Source: Lactifluus volemus (taxonomy: Eukaryota; Basidiomycota; Agaricomycetes; Russulales; Russulaceae). From it: DNA of 64,000 bases. The stretch is taken from NCBI GenBank assembly GCA_022376515.1, contig WTXI01000189.1:1-64000 (forward strand), given 5' to 3'. A program made the translations under genes and the position numbers. The notes under the pieces are model-generated. The model saw only the letters and a program-made list of their open reading frames with translations. It had not been told where the DNA came from and made no database searches. How positions within the stretch are numbered: position 1 is the stretch's first letter; every line of letters begins with the position of its first letter. Positions 36,170 to 46,344 of the stretch are shown piece after piece.

Positions 36170-39100
36170 CTACGTGTTGGCACTGCAGTTCTCCTCCCGC
36201 ATGGCAAGATCGTCGCTATCACAGTGTCGTAATCCGAGGGCGGATCGCAAGCGGCAAAAGGTGGGTTTGGCCAAGGCCTTGGTAAGGATATCGGCGACGT
36301 TGTCGGCAGAGTGGCATCGCGCGATCGTCACGTCACCGTTGGCAATGAGTTCACGAATGTAATGGAATTTTACCCGGATATGTTTTATGCGGGAGTGCCA
36401 GACATGGTCTTCGGCAATAGTAGTGGCTGCGGCGTTGTCGCAGCGGAGGATGGTAGATGATGTGGTAGGGAAACCGATGCCGTCAAGCAGTTGTCTGAGA
36501 AAGACGGTTTCGTGGGCTGCCTCATGAAGGGCGATGTACTCCGCGTAGCATGATGAGTCGGCGACGGTTTTTTGCTTACGGGAGCACCAGGAAATTGTGC
36601 CGGAGCCAAGGGTAAAGGCGTAGCCGGAGATAGAGCGGCTGGTGGTAGGGCAGTTGGCATAATCGGAGTCCGAGTAACCGGACAGTGATAAGGGTAGTTT
36701 GCCACCGAGGACCAAGGCGAAGGTGCGCGTGCCCTTTAAGTAGCGTAGCACACGAATGGCGGCTTCCCAGTGTTCGAGGCGGTAACAATCAAGGAAAGAG
36801 GCGAGTTTGTTGACGGCAAAAGCGATGTCCGGGCGAGTGCCAATAGCGATGTACATGAGGCTCCCGATCAACTCGCGGAAGGGGGTACGCGTAGACCATT
36901 CTGAGACAAGGGGATCCATGGGAGCCGCCTTGTCAGGACGTTCGAGCTTTAGTCCCGCGACCATTGGCGTGTCAACAGGGCGCGCATCGAGCTGCCCGAA
37001 GTCGTCCAGCAAGCAATCGATCATGACTGTCTGTGATAGCGAAACGGTCCGCGCAGTGCGATCACGGGAGATTGCTATTCCGAGAGCAAATTTTGCAGGC
37101 CCTAACGCAGAGATATCCCACCTAGAAGTCAGCAATGATTGGAACCGCTTATTCTCATCCGCAGACGAAGCAATCGAGATGATATCATCTACGTGGACAG
37201 CAAACAGAATCGTACCCGTCTTGGATTGGCGTCGATAGACACACCACTCGCAAGGAAGGCGCTTGAAGCCCCATTCCTGGACGGCGTTGTCGAACGTGAC
37301 GTTCCAGACGCGACTCGCCTGCTTCATCCCATATATGCTTTTCATCAAGTGCATAACCCACCCCTCCTTTCCAGGCTCTTCGAAGCCGGGGGGCTGTTCG
37401 AGGAACATGCTCTCCCCTGCGGGAAGGACGCCGTGGAGGAAGGCTGTCTTCACGTCAAATTGCTGGACATCCCAATCGAGCGCGGCGCCGATGTGTAGTA
37501 GGGCGCGGAACGATTCGAGGCGCGTCGTGGGTGCAGCAGTTTTGTCGTAATGGACGCCATATTGTTGTGCGTACCCCTTGGCGACGTACCGTACTTTGTA
37601 CCGTGTGATGTTGCCGGCGCCATCGCGCTTTCGCTTGCAGACAAGCTTCCCCTTCAAAGGGCGCTGACCCGGGGGCACATGGGATCGCGGGACGAGCACA
37701 AAGACGTTCAGGTCTTTGAGGCTTTGTAGTTCGTCGCGTCCGCCAGCGATCCAGAACTCGCGTTCTGGGGATGCGAGTGCTTCAGCCCAAGAAGGGTCAT
37801 CGTTGAGGGAGGGGTCTGCGGTACCGTCTGAAAGCGCTGCGAGTAGTTCATCGATAGGTAGCGTGAGCATCGATAAGTCTAGCGGTATCAGGCAATGCGA
37901 GTCACGGAACGGATAAAACTCCGCAAGCATGGCGGTTGTACGAGCGTCGTTAGCGGGAGGTGTGTCGCGCGCGGCCTTGCGGCGTGCGCCAGCTGCGGAG
38001 CTGTCGGCCACGGCAGCGGCGAGACGGCTATCAAATAGTGGATTATGGGAAGTAGGTATGGGTATTCGAGAGGATCGTCGTAATGTAGGTATAGTAACAG
38101 GTAATATTGGAGAAACAGCGGTGGGTTGTTCCGCAGGAGCATTAATGGTAGGTAAGGTAGAATCTGCGGTGGTTGGGCGTTCCGCAGTGTCATTATCAGG
38201 TATAGTAATGGGTATAGTATTTCGTATAGTAGGTGCTGTGTTCGGATTTTCATTTGTGCGGGATGAGGGTGCAGGGATAACAATGGGGGGGATTCTGGGG
38301 GAAGTGTCAGATGGGGAGTCATGGGGTGGTACAGTACGGTTTTCAGTCGGTGTCGGAGGTAGAATCGGTGGTTGAGTTGGTGTGGAGATCGTTTGGGGAG
38401 GTGCGGGTGTTTGAGTTGTTGTTGAAGGTGTCGGGGCGGAGACGTTGGCGAGAGGCATGGTGGGCGGGCTTGGGGAAGTGGCGGAGATTGGCGGTAGTAT
38501 GGTGGGCATGGTCGTCGGCGGTTTGGCGGGTTGTGAGAGCGGAGAGTTGTTGGCGGCTTGGTTGGGTTCGGTGTTGTGTATATTGCTGGTCATCGGGGGC
38601 GTCGGAGTTTCTTGGTTGTCGGGCGGCTTACCACCCAGGATTTTTCCCGGGCGATATGGTTTCGGAGTGCTGTCTAAGTGTTCAATAAACGACACATGGA
38701 AAGAGTTAAAAATGCGATCAGATTCGGGGTCCCACAGGCGATATGCCTTGGATTGATGGGTATACCCAATTAGGATGCAAGGGGTAGAACGTGCAAGTAA
38801 TTTAGTCTGGTTGTGTACGAGGGAATAAGCGGCACAGCCTATTTCACGGAGATGTGAGAATGACGGGCGGCGGCCGAACCAAAGTTCGAAGGGGGTTTTG
38901 CCCTTGAGTGCGGTGGTCGAGACGCGATTCGTTAGGTAGCCAGCAGTAAGACAGAATTCGTCCCAAAGATCGTCGGGAGCTCGAGACGCGATACGCATTG
39001 CTCGGGCGCGCGAGACAATCGTTCGATGGAGTCGTTCGACTTTTCCATTTTGTAAAGACGTATAGGGAGCTGTGGTATAGTGAATAATCCCGTACTTATC

Positions 39101-41320
39101 GCACCACGCTTTCGTAATGAAGTTTATTAGCTCGCCGTTGTCGGTAACGATGGAGCGCAATTTCGCTTTGCTCTGATTCTCGACCGCTTTGTGCCAAGGT
39201 AAAAGTGCAAGGATGGCATCGTCCTTCCGTTTCAGCGGAATGGTCCAGCTAAAATTAGAATAGTCATCAATGATATTCATGATATAACGGTTTCCTGCCC
39301 GAGAGGGCGACAACATTGGACCACAGAGGTCTATATAAACGCGCTCCAACTTCTCCGTCGATTTCGGGCCTTCACGGGCCTTGGGAATGGAACTGCGGGT
39401 TTGTTTTCCGAGAATACAAGCGACACATTTCGCAGGCAGGGTCGATAGGTCGATCGGCATGTCTTCAGCGACACGCGCGCGGGCCATATCCAAGACAGTT
39501 TGGATGTTGCAATGGCCAAGGCGGCGGTGCCATGTTTCGAGGTCGGGAACGGTTTGCGAGAGAAGGATTCGTTCGTGATTTAACGGAGACTGTAACGGAG
39601 CGCGCGGACTGGGTGCGGCTGTGCGAAGAACGTAAAGATTGCGAGACTTGAGGAGTGTACCTGTAGCAATGATAGAGCCGGAGACATCAGTGATCCAACA
39701 TGAGTTGGCATCAAAGTGCGTGGAGACGCTGTCATGGCGATTTAAGGTCAATACCGAGAGCAGACGGACACGCGAATTAGGGATGTAAAGGACGTCCGAG
39801 AGGGTTAGTCTCCGTCCATTCATGAGAGGGATATCAACCGTGCCCATTTCATTAGCAAAAACGCAAGAATTACCCAAGCCTTTAATGGCTCTGGGGGGAA
39901 TCGGATTGAGAACGCGGAAATCGGCTCGTACCGGTGAGATATGACAGGTGGCACCTGTATCGAGAATAAAAGGCGTTGCGTCGGGAGAATCGATCAAAGC
40001 GGCGGTACTAGTCGTGAGGGCGTAGGACGAGGAATCGGGATCGTCGTCATCTGCGAATGCGAGAAGCGCTTCCCAGGATTCACCGGAATCGATAGTGATC
40101 GGCGTTTGAGGCAAGTTGGTCAGTTCCGTAATAGACGACTGAGAGTTCGGGGCTTGCTGGGTCGGGTCGGGCGGGGTGACGGTAGGCTGGACAGGCACAA
40201 AAGCGTAAGTTACTCCATTGATAACGACGTTGTTGGGAGCTGCGGGGGTGGTTCCCGCAGCAGCGGTGGCGGTCGGGGCATTGTTGGACGGGACGGCAGT
40301 TGCTATATGAGCTGATTGACTGGGGGTTGAGGTGCGAGCGTTGCGGCGCGCTAGGAAACGGGCTTGAGCGGAGCGGGCTTCGTCGATCGTTCGACCGGCC
40401 ATTTTTCCACCTATACGAACACAGAAATCATTCGTGTGGCCGGGACGCTTACAATTTAAGCAGATAATGTTGCGGAAGGGATTGTCGGGACGAGCTAATA
40501 GGGCGATCGCTTGCGTGTCGTCCTGGGAGCTGTGGACGGTACGGCGACGGTGGAGATCGTCTTCATCTTGTAGGCGAGCAAGAATAGTTTGAGGGGTGCA
40601 GGAAGGATCACGTGTGAGAGCCTGTAATGACGACTGGAGCGAGCGAAAATGTTGAGAGGCGGCATTGACAAGCCAGGCGCAGTGCATTTTGTCGAAGTCC
40701 GGAGTCCCCATCTTGACGAACGACTCGTGGAGGCTGTTGATTTTTGCGGCGGTATCCATAAGCGGAGTTCCGGGCATAAATTGCGTGTCCATAATTTGCT
40801 TCATAAGGTGAGCTTGAGCATGCGTGCCGAGTTGCTCGTGACGTTTTCGGAGCGCTGCATAGGCAAGGGAAGAAGTCGGAAATTTATCGGCGATGTTGTA
40901 GTCAAAGGATGAGACATGTTGTAAAATGAAGGAACGGAGGGAGCTATCATTGGTCCACCAAACCCAGCATATCTTAGGGCTGACAATCGCCGGGTCAGGG
41001 CAGGCTAGTGTACCGTTAAGCCATGGGAACAGGCCTTGTCGGTTGGCAAGAAGTTCAAGACGGCGGCTCCACTCGGGCCAATTGGAACGTTGTAAGTCAA
41101 GTGTTAGAGAAGATGGCCATGTTGGGTCGGAAATGAACATAGGCGTGGGGGGAATATCATCGGGTGAAAGTATGGGTCGGCTTGGGAAGACGGGTGGTTG
41201 TATGGGGACATTTGGCTGAGCTACGGTGTTTGTATTTGCTTGGGTACTTACGCCCGTTTGATTCGTACTGGTTGATGACTGATTCGTTGATGGCTGTGCC
41301 TGATTCGTGGCTGAAGACAT
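36170..41320 (-). CDS. Copia Gag-Pol polyprotein (1,716 aa)
   Basis: One uninterrupted frame in Ty1/copia order. Gag region, then a zinc knuckle C-x2-C-x4-H-x4-C (CLNCKRPGHTNDFC, 287-300); an aspartic protease with LDTGA (about 453-457); a GAG-pre-integrase HRRLGH and zinc-binding segment; an integrase core (YIDLCGP, IVTDNGE, QNGKVERLHRT); a long Pro/Thr linker; a reverse transcriptase (LVCKRKRDG, QQFDVKTAFLHG, VHVDDI as the active-site box); and RNase H (SDSDYANC, AEYIALHEAAHE, DNAAA) ending with HIRVKFHYIRE and VADILTKAL. Every catalytic landmark is present, so the element could be active. Gag and Pol are in one frame with no shift, as is common in copia. Confidence 0.95.
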   Translation of the reverse strand: MSSATNQAQPSTNQSSTSTNQTGVSTQANTNTVAQPNVPIQPPVFPSRPILSPDDIPPTPMFISDPTWPSSLTLDLQRSNWPEWSRRLELLANRQGLFPWLNGTLACPDPAIVSPKICWVWWTNDSSLRSFILQHVSSFDYNIADKFPTSSLAYAALRKRHEQLGTHAQAHLMKQIMDTQFMPGTPLMDTAAKINSLHESFVKMGTPDFDKMHCAWLVNAASQHFRSLQSSLQALTRDPSCTPQTILARLQDEDDLHRRRTVHSSQDDTQAIALLARPDNPFRNIICLNCKRPGHTNDFCVRIGGKMAGRTIDEARSAQARFLARRNARTSTPSQSAHIATAVPSNNAPTATAAAGTTPAAPNNVVINGVTYAFVPVQPTVTPPDPTQQAPNSQSSITELTNLPQTPITIDSGESWEALLAFADDDDPDSSSYALTTSTAALIDSPDATPFILDTGATCHISPVRADFRVLNPIPPRAIKGLGNSCVFANEMGTVDIPLMNGRRLTLSDVLYIPNSRVRLLSVLTLNRHDSVSTHFDANSCWITDVSGSIIATGTLLKSRNLYVLRTAAPSPRAPLQSPLNHERILLSQTVPDLETWHRRLGHCNIQTVLDMARARVAEDMPIDLSTLPAKCVACILGKQTRSSIPKAREGPKSTEKLERVYIDLCGPMLSPSRAGNRYIMNIIDDYSNFSWTIPLKRKDDAILALLPWHKAVENQSKAKLRSIVTDNGELINFITKAWCDKYGIIHYTTAPYTSLQNGKVERLHRTIVSRARAMRIASRAPDDLWDEFCLTAGYLTNRVSTTALKGKTPFELWFGRRPSFSHLREIGCAAYSLVHNQTKLLARSTPCILIGYTHQSKAYRLWDPESDRIFNSFHVSFIEHLDSTPKPYRPGKILGGKPPDNQETPTPPMTSNIHNTEPNQAANNSPLSQPAKPPTTMPTILPPISATSPSPPTMPLANVSAPTPSTTTQTPAPPQTISTPTQPPILPPTPTENRTVPPHDSPSDTSPRIPPIVIPAPSSRTNENPNTAPTIRNTIPITIPDNDTAERPTTADSTLPTINAPAEQPTAVSPILPVTIPTLRRSSRIPIPTSHNPLFDSRLAAAVADSSAAGARRKAARDTPPANDARTTAMLAEFYPFRDSHCLIPLDLSMLTLPIDELLAALSDGTADPSLNDDPSWAEALASPEREFWIAGGRDELQSLKDLNVFVLVPRSHVPPGQRPLKGKLVCKRKRDGAGNITRYKVRYVAKGYAQQYGVHYDKTAAPTTRLESFRALLHIGAALDWDVQQFDVKTAFLHGVLPAGESMFLEQPPGFEEPGKEGWVMHLMKSIYGMKQASRVWNVTFDNAVQEWGFKRLPCEWCVYRRQSKTGTILFAVHVDDIISIASSADENKRFQSLLTSRWDISALGPAKFALGIAISRDRTARTVSLSQTVMIDCLLDDFGQLDARPVDTPMVAGLKLERPDKAAPMDPLVSEWSTRTPFRELIGSLMYIAIGTRPDIAFAVNKLASFLDCYRLEHWEAAIRVLRYLKGTRTFALVLGGKLPLSLSGYSDSDYANCPTTSRSISGYAFTLGSGTISWCSRKQKTVADSSCYAEYIALHEAAHETVFLRQLLDGIGFPTTSSTILRCDNAAATTIAEDHVWHSRIKHIRVKFHYIRELIANGDVTIARCHSADNVADILTKALAKPTFCRLRSALGLRHCDSDDLAMREENCSANT

Positions 41321-41410
41321 TATTGATTGCGTAACGTGTCGGCTGTATTATGTGAGAAGAAGAAGTTCTAAGCGCGAGTAAGGACGGGTGGGCGGTGTTG
41401 ATCAGTCTGT

Positions 41411-41429
41411 GAGCTCAGGGCCCATAACC
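41411..41429 (-). promoter_or_regulatory. Primer binding site for half tRNA-iMet
   Basis: Directly inside the 5' LTR the plus strand reads GAGCTCAGGGCCCATAACC. This matches the anticodon arm of initiator tRNA-Met (ggccCATaacc), not a 3' CCA end. Drosophila copia primes from such an internally cut tRNA-iMet, and the same mechanism is inferred here. Confidence 0.75.
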
Positions 41430-41574
41430 AATTAATAGAGGAAGCGTGACAATAGAAAGGGGACAAGATAAGATATTATTGCAGCAGCCCAATTGGCCTG
41501 TTTAAGTACTCGAGCCAGTTATTATACATGTGATAATGTACGATGCTTGGTGACGTCACGTCCATACGTCAATT
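41430..41574 (-). repeat. Copia 5' LTR (right)
   Basis: 145 bp, identical to the left LTR. It should hold the element's promoter; the palindromic CRE/ATF-like TGACGTCA lies near 41552-41559. Confidence 0.9.
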
Positions 41575-42290
41575 TCTTCCACGCTGTCACATTCAGCCGA
41601 ATTGGCTCACGTGAACCTAAGCGACAGGTTTCGGAATGCACCGCCGTGACGATTCCGAACGAGAGGTACTACAAGTCCACTCTCACCACTAGACTGAGCA
41701 GCCTCGACAGGACCATGCGGACCCATGTTTTCTGTGGTATTACCAGGGCCGTGCATTTTCGGCTTATGGGGGAGCAGAGCCCGTGTGTTGTACCATTGTG
41801 GAGATTCGGTTATAAGAGATGGGGGTGTGTAACTACAGTAGCTGCGACCAACTGCGGATGCCGTTGTCTGTACGTGTACCGTGACTGCATCCATCTCCTC
41901 CAGGATAACGCGTGGGTGCGCACTGGCGACCTCGGGCTTGTTTTTTTGGCCTGTTCCTCCGCGGCCGCAGTCAAGACAGGCAGCCAGAAAAAGACAGGAC
42001 TAAAAACTTACTCGGAGATCTGGTACTAGTACTAGCGATCTGGTTCATGATCTAAAGTTGTCACAAGCTCCGCTTTGACACCCGTCGCTACAGGAACGAC
42101 TTTCTTGTTTTGCCTTACGATGTACTATACAGTAATCCATCTCCCTGTTCTATTCGCGATATTTGGAATTGATACACCATGACGGACTCTTCGCCGAGAT
42201 GGAAACACGAATGTGTAGAATGACAGATTTGTACGGCTATGTTGATTCCTGCGTGTCACCATGTCCCTGACTCTTGGCGCACTTTGACCC

Positions 42291-45200
42291 ATGGGGAAAT
42301 TGGGTAATGAACTGGTATACTGTACAGTATGTGGTAAGCGGTCGTAGGGCCTTGTTGCACTTCCATCACTTGTCGAAGTTGTACTGCTAGATCAACCTGT
42401 ATAAACTCTCCCATCCACTCATATATGATCATTACTGGGTATTCAAATGCACGCATAATATAAAGTCACCTGTATATAGGCTCACGGTAGTTGGGGGGGA
42501 GTGCGGCAGTGTTTGTTTGTACAGGCAAAGCCTTTGCCAGGGACAAGATTTCGGCCGGGCTCCGGTCCGAGAACACGTCCGACACTGCCGACGTGGCGTG
42601 ACACATCCGAGTTCGAGTCACCTTCGTTCGTTCGTTTACAAAACACTCGTCATCGCTCATTGTATCCATGTTTGATAGAGTCAGTGCATTGTTTTCTGCA
42701 TCGACACCTGGTTGAGACCCATACTTCCTTGTACAGATCACAGCTCTTTGGTCTCCAACCCCAGCCTCAACGCCACCACCTGCAAAGGGATATGACCCTA
42801 CAGACCCCAAACAGAACCCGCTGAACCCCCAAGGCCTGAAGCCGTACGCCCCTCTATATCCCTTTTCTCAATCTTGGTCATGTTCTCCCACTCATTGCCT
42901 CGGTCAATTCATTAATAATTGCTGATTCTAACGACAATTTTCTTCACCCACAGTTGTTGTGCTTGTCCTCAGACTAAATCTGCACGCGATGACTGCTTTC
43001 TCAAATTCGATGGGTCCGAGGCCGGAGAAAAATGCAAAGCGCTTGTGCAGGAACACGTAGCGTGTATGCGAAGCCTCGGCTTCAAGTTGTAGATGGCAGA
43101 CTTTCGATTCCAGAGTATTGGAACGAACTCCGGTGTTCCAGGTAAGCATGGACGCTATGCTCTGCGTATTTAGTCTTCTAATTTCATTTTCCTGTCCTCT
43201 CAGGACCACCATTATTACTGTGTACCAGCTACTGCTAGGTATCTCCGGCATCAACGCAGAGATGTGTAAATGCTTTGGTATGATGAGACAGCGTCCACAT
43301 CGCTCTCAACTTGGTTTGGCTAGTCGAGCCGAACTAGTTAGCAAGCTGGACGAATTTGTCGATGACCCTCCCAGAAATTGCGTCCTCCCATGTATACTTC
43401 CCTCTATCCCGTATCAAAGTGTCTGTCACCCAACATTTGACCGTGTTTAAGAAGGTTCGGGACTCAATTTTGAGAACAGCTTCCTCTGATGAGTTTCTCC
43501 TAATGGGGTACACAGCTCGCCTAGACAATGTGTGGGTGGGTGTTTTGAATTGAGCCATTAAGCGAGCACCTTCTTAATGTGACTCCGTTTGGGCGATGAA
43601 AACAACCCAGCACCAGGGAAACCACATGGTTAAGCTAGGCGTAAGGACCAGAATGGGTCGTGCTCACCACAACGAACCTTCCTCTTCTCGCTCACCCACT
43701 CGAGCAAACCAAGACGACGCCCGAACATAACCAAGTATCTCACCCACGTCGAGTGAGGATCAAACTTGAACAGGACAGGACACATCTCAAAATCAATCAC
43801 ATGGCTAGGTATATCACTTACACGGAGGTGTGTAAGTGGAGCCCAAATTGCTAACACGGGGGATACTACATCCAACATGTCTACATGATCGCCGCCCCAT
43901 CCCGCCTTTTTTTTCTGGATGACAACGACGATCGTCACGCGTCAATGACACGACAACAAGATAGGATGTTCACATGTCGTTTCGAACTTACATAGATTAC
44001 TGCAAGCATGACAGCGACGAATACCTGTCCAGTTCAGGTCTCCGAACAACCACCGGGCGCCAACCCTGGCAACGCCAACATGACACTAAAAATGTGGAGA
44101 TGCCGCTCTTTAGTACGCATCATGATCTTAGGATACCCATTGCCTGGGCCCTTCCTGAAATCATAGGCCTTTCTAAGTGTGGCGAAATAATACTGGGGAT
44201 GCCTGTAACTTTCAGAATGGCATGACGCCGAGTCTAGAATATCGTCATCTTGCTGATGAGGCATCGATGAGGCCAGAGCTCCATGGCTTTCGGACTCAAG
44301 GCCGTTCGAAAGTAGATCAACCCGACCTGAGGAATTGCAAAACAAGGCCAATGACGTAGCCCTCAAATTCCCGACTTGCTTCGTAATTTCGTACTCTTAC
44401 TCAGTCAACCGAGTGAATTATGGGTCGGCCACGTAGCGCAGATAGCGATAGATGAGGAAGCTCACTGGCCAACGTACAAAATCTCGCTTTTCACATACCT
44501 CAATCATCCCGCAATCTGACATCTCTTCGCTCCACATTACGTGGGACTTGATGCACAGTAGAGCAAATTATCCTTCGGGCAACCTACGCCGGTTTTCGTG
44601 GACTCCCATTTCTATTCGGTTCAATTTGAACTGCATCTTGTGGGAAGTAGAAGATTCCAAAAGTATGGTGTGCCTACTAGTACCCCCTGTAGACATTTTT
44701 GAGTTTGAGGCAATATTACCCTATCGATGCATTGCATATCAAAACATCGCGTGAGCACGATGTTGTCCGTACGGGTGCAGGCGTTCGGTGGCGGTGGAGG
44801 TATGCCTAATACTGGGCGGGGCGTAAAATTAAGGACATCTTGGTAAGGTTCCGAGCTGAACCGACGACGCATGCTGGTGTACGTTGACACGCATCACACC
44901 CCTCCCAATTTTTTTTTAATTACAAGCGCAGTCTTCTCTCGTCCCACGCTTTTACCGGTCCATCAGGAAAAAACGTCCCGCGCCAATCGGGCCTGGCATG
45001 AGAGAGATCATGGGCAGCAACGTTATAACGGCTGCAGTGATTGCTTCCGAATCTTTTCTGACCTGAAACGAGCTGGTCCGACACAGGCGGAATTGACAGC
45101 TTGCAGTTTGAGTACGGAATTCCTCTCAGTGCGTATTTCTACATTTCAAAAGCCACGCTGAATAGTACGTTCTGTTGGGATCGCGAGACGAAATCTGCGG

Positions 45201-46344
45201 ATCTGGTCGGTACATAAAAAGGAATGACATACCTACGTGGCCGTCTCAGCTCTGCCCCATTCGATTAGTGGGCGAGTATTGTGAGGCGAGGACTTTTTAC
45301 GTTAGCATAGTTGGTTTCTTTTGTACCGTTAGCACGCGGCGAGTATTCTGAGCAAAGTTGGCTTGGTTCTGTTACAGGACCGGGACGATCCCCGAGTAAG
45401 TTGTCGTTGTCACGTAAATGATCCTACCTTGTTTAATGAGTACCAAATTTAGTACAGTAGGGGTGTCAATCGTTTATCTCCGTCGCCCCGACGTTTCGTT
45501 CTAGGCCAGCTTTTCCCCCACAACACTCACCCTGTCCTCTACTTTTTTTCTTAGAAAAAAAAAACGGGGCGAGGATTACAAAATGAGTTCTCTCTCTCCA
45601 TCGGGTTGTTTGTAGAGGATGTAAATATCCGACCGCTTTATCATTGAGCCTGCACAAAGCGTCAAGTTACGGACCGAAGTGGCGTGGCGGGTGAAATCCA
45701 ACTGTAATCGATTGGCCCAAATGAATCTGACGCCCATCGCGGCGCACCAACGTTGACACCCTACGCCAACGGTGCGAGAGTCACGAGGTAGAGGTCCTGA
45801 GGCGTTTACAGTGACGGCGCACATTGACAGCATATCACGGCTGGACTGATCAAGTGCTTGGTGGAGTAAAAGCGGGCCTGAGTGGCTCGTGGGGCGGTGG
45901 AAGGGATTATAGAATTGATTTGTGATACCACGAGGCACTTGGAAAGGAAGATTAGGGTACTCATGGATGGGGTGTGGCTACACGAGGCGATATTTAGAAA
46001 CGGTTGATGGAAAGAAGAGGGTAGTACCCCGGGGCTGTGCAAACCCCCATTTCGGGGTCCTCTTACCACTTCCTTGTTTGTTGTCTCGTCTCGTCTCGTC
46101 TCTCTCTTCTCTCTCACTGCTTTGCTTGGCCCTGCTCAGCTCTTTCTCTGCTAGCTCAGCACCAACCCGGCTTCGGTATATTCACCTTTCCCTACAATGT
46201 TCTAGTCTCTCTCTTATTCATGTGAGTCATATTCATCACTTCCCGAAAAAAAGAGAAAAAACTTCAACCCTTACCATCCTTGTACTTTCCTTTACATTTA
46301 GCTCTACAGCCACGCTTGTCCGTTCGAAAGATTGGTGAAAAACC
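42291..46344. other. Gene-poor stretch with unassigned minus-strand frames
   Basis: Minus-strand frames at 42466-42810, 42928-43254, 43334-43558 and 43630-43938 have protein-like composition and could be pieces of one or more decayed genes, but I find no domain and cannot join them. From 44000 to 46000 there is nothing that I trust. A pyrimidine tract with repeated tctcg at about 46082-46116 probably belongs to the promoter or 5' UTR of the next gene. Confidence 0.4.
46082..46116 (+). promoter_or_regulatory. CT-rich tract upstream of the 803-aa gene
   Basis: Repeated tctcg followed by tctctcttctctctc, about 230 bp upstream of the start codon. Such pyrimidine tracts are common just upstream of transcription starts in filamentous fungi. 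Confidence 0.4.

Larger units (their letters stand above)
35744..41574 (-). mobile_element. Intact Ty1/copia LTR retrotransposon
   Basis: A 5,831-bp element on the minus strand with two identical 145-bp LTRs, an uninterrupted 1,716-codon polyprotein, a primer site next to the right LTR, a purine tract next to the left LTR and a 5-bp TCTTC target duplication (35739-35743 and 41575-41579). Identical LTRs mean recent insertion. It splits a repeat unit that is intact nearby, so it inserted after that tandem duplication. Confidence 0.95.
34715..42290. repeat. Tandem repeat unit carrying copy U3, split by copia
   Basis: The second copy of the unit at 33110-34600. Its left part spans 34715-35743 and its right part 41575-42290, with the copia element inserted between them. 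The pre-insertion sequence can be read from the intact unit near 34034-34060. Confidence 0.75.
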
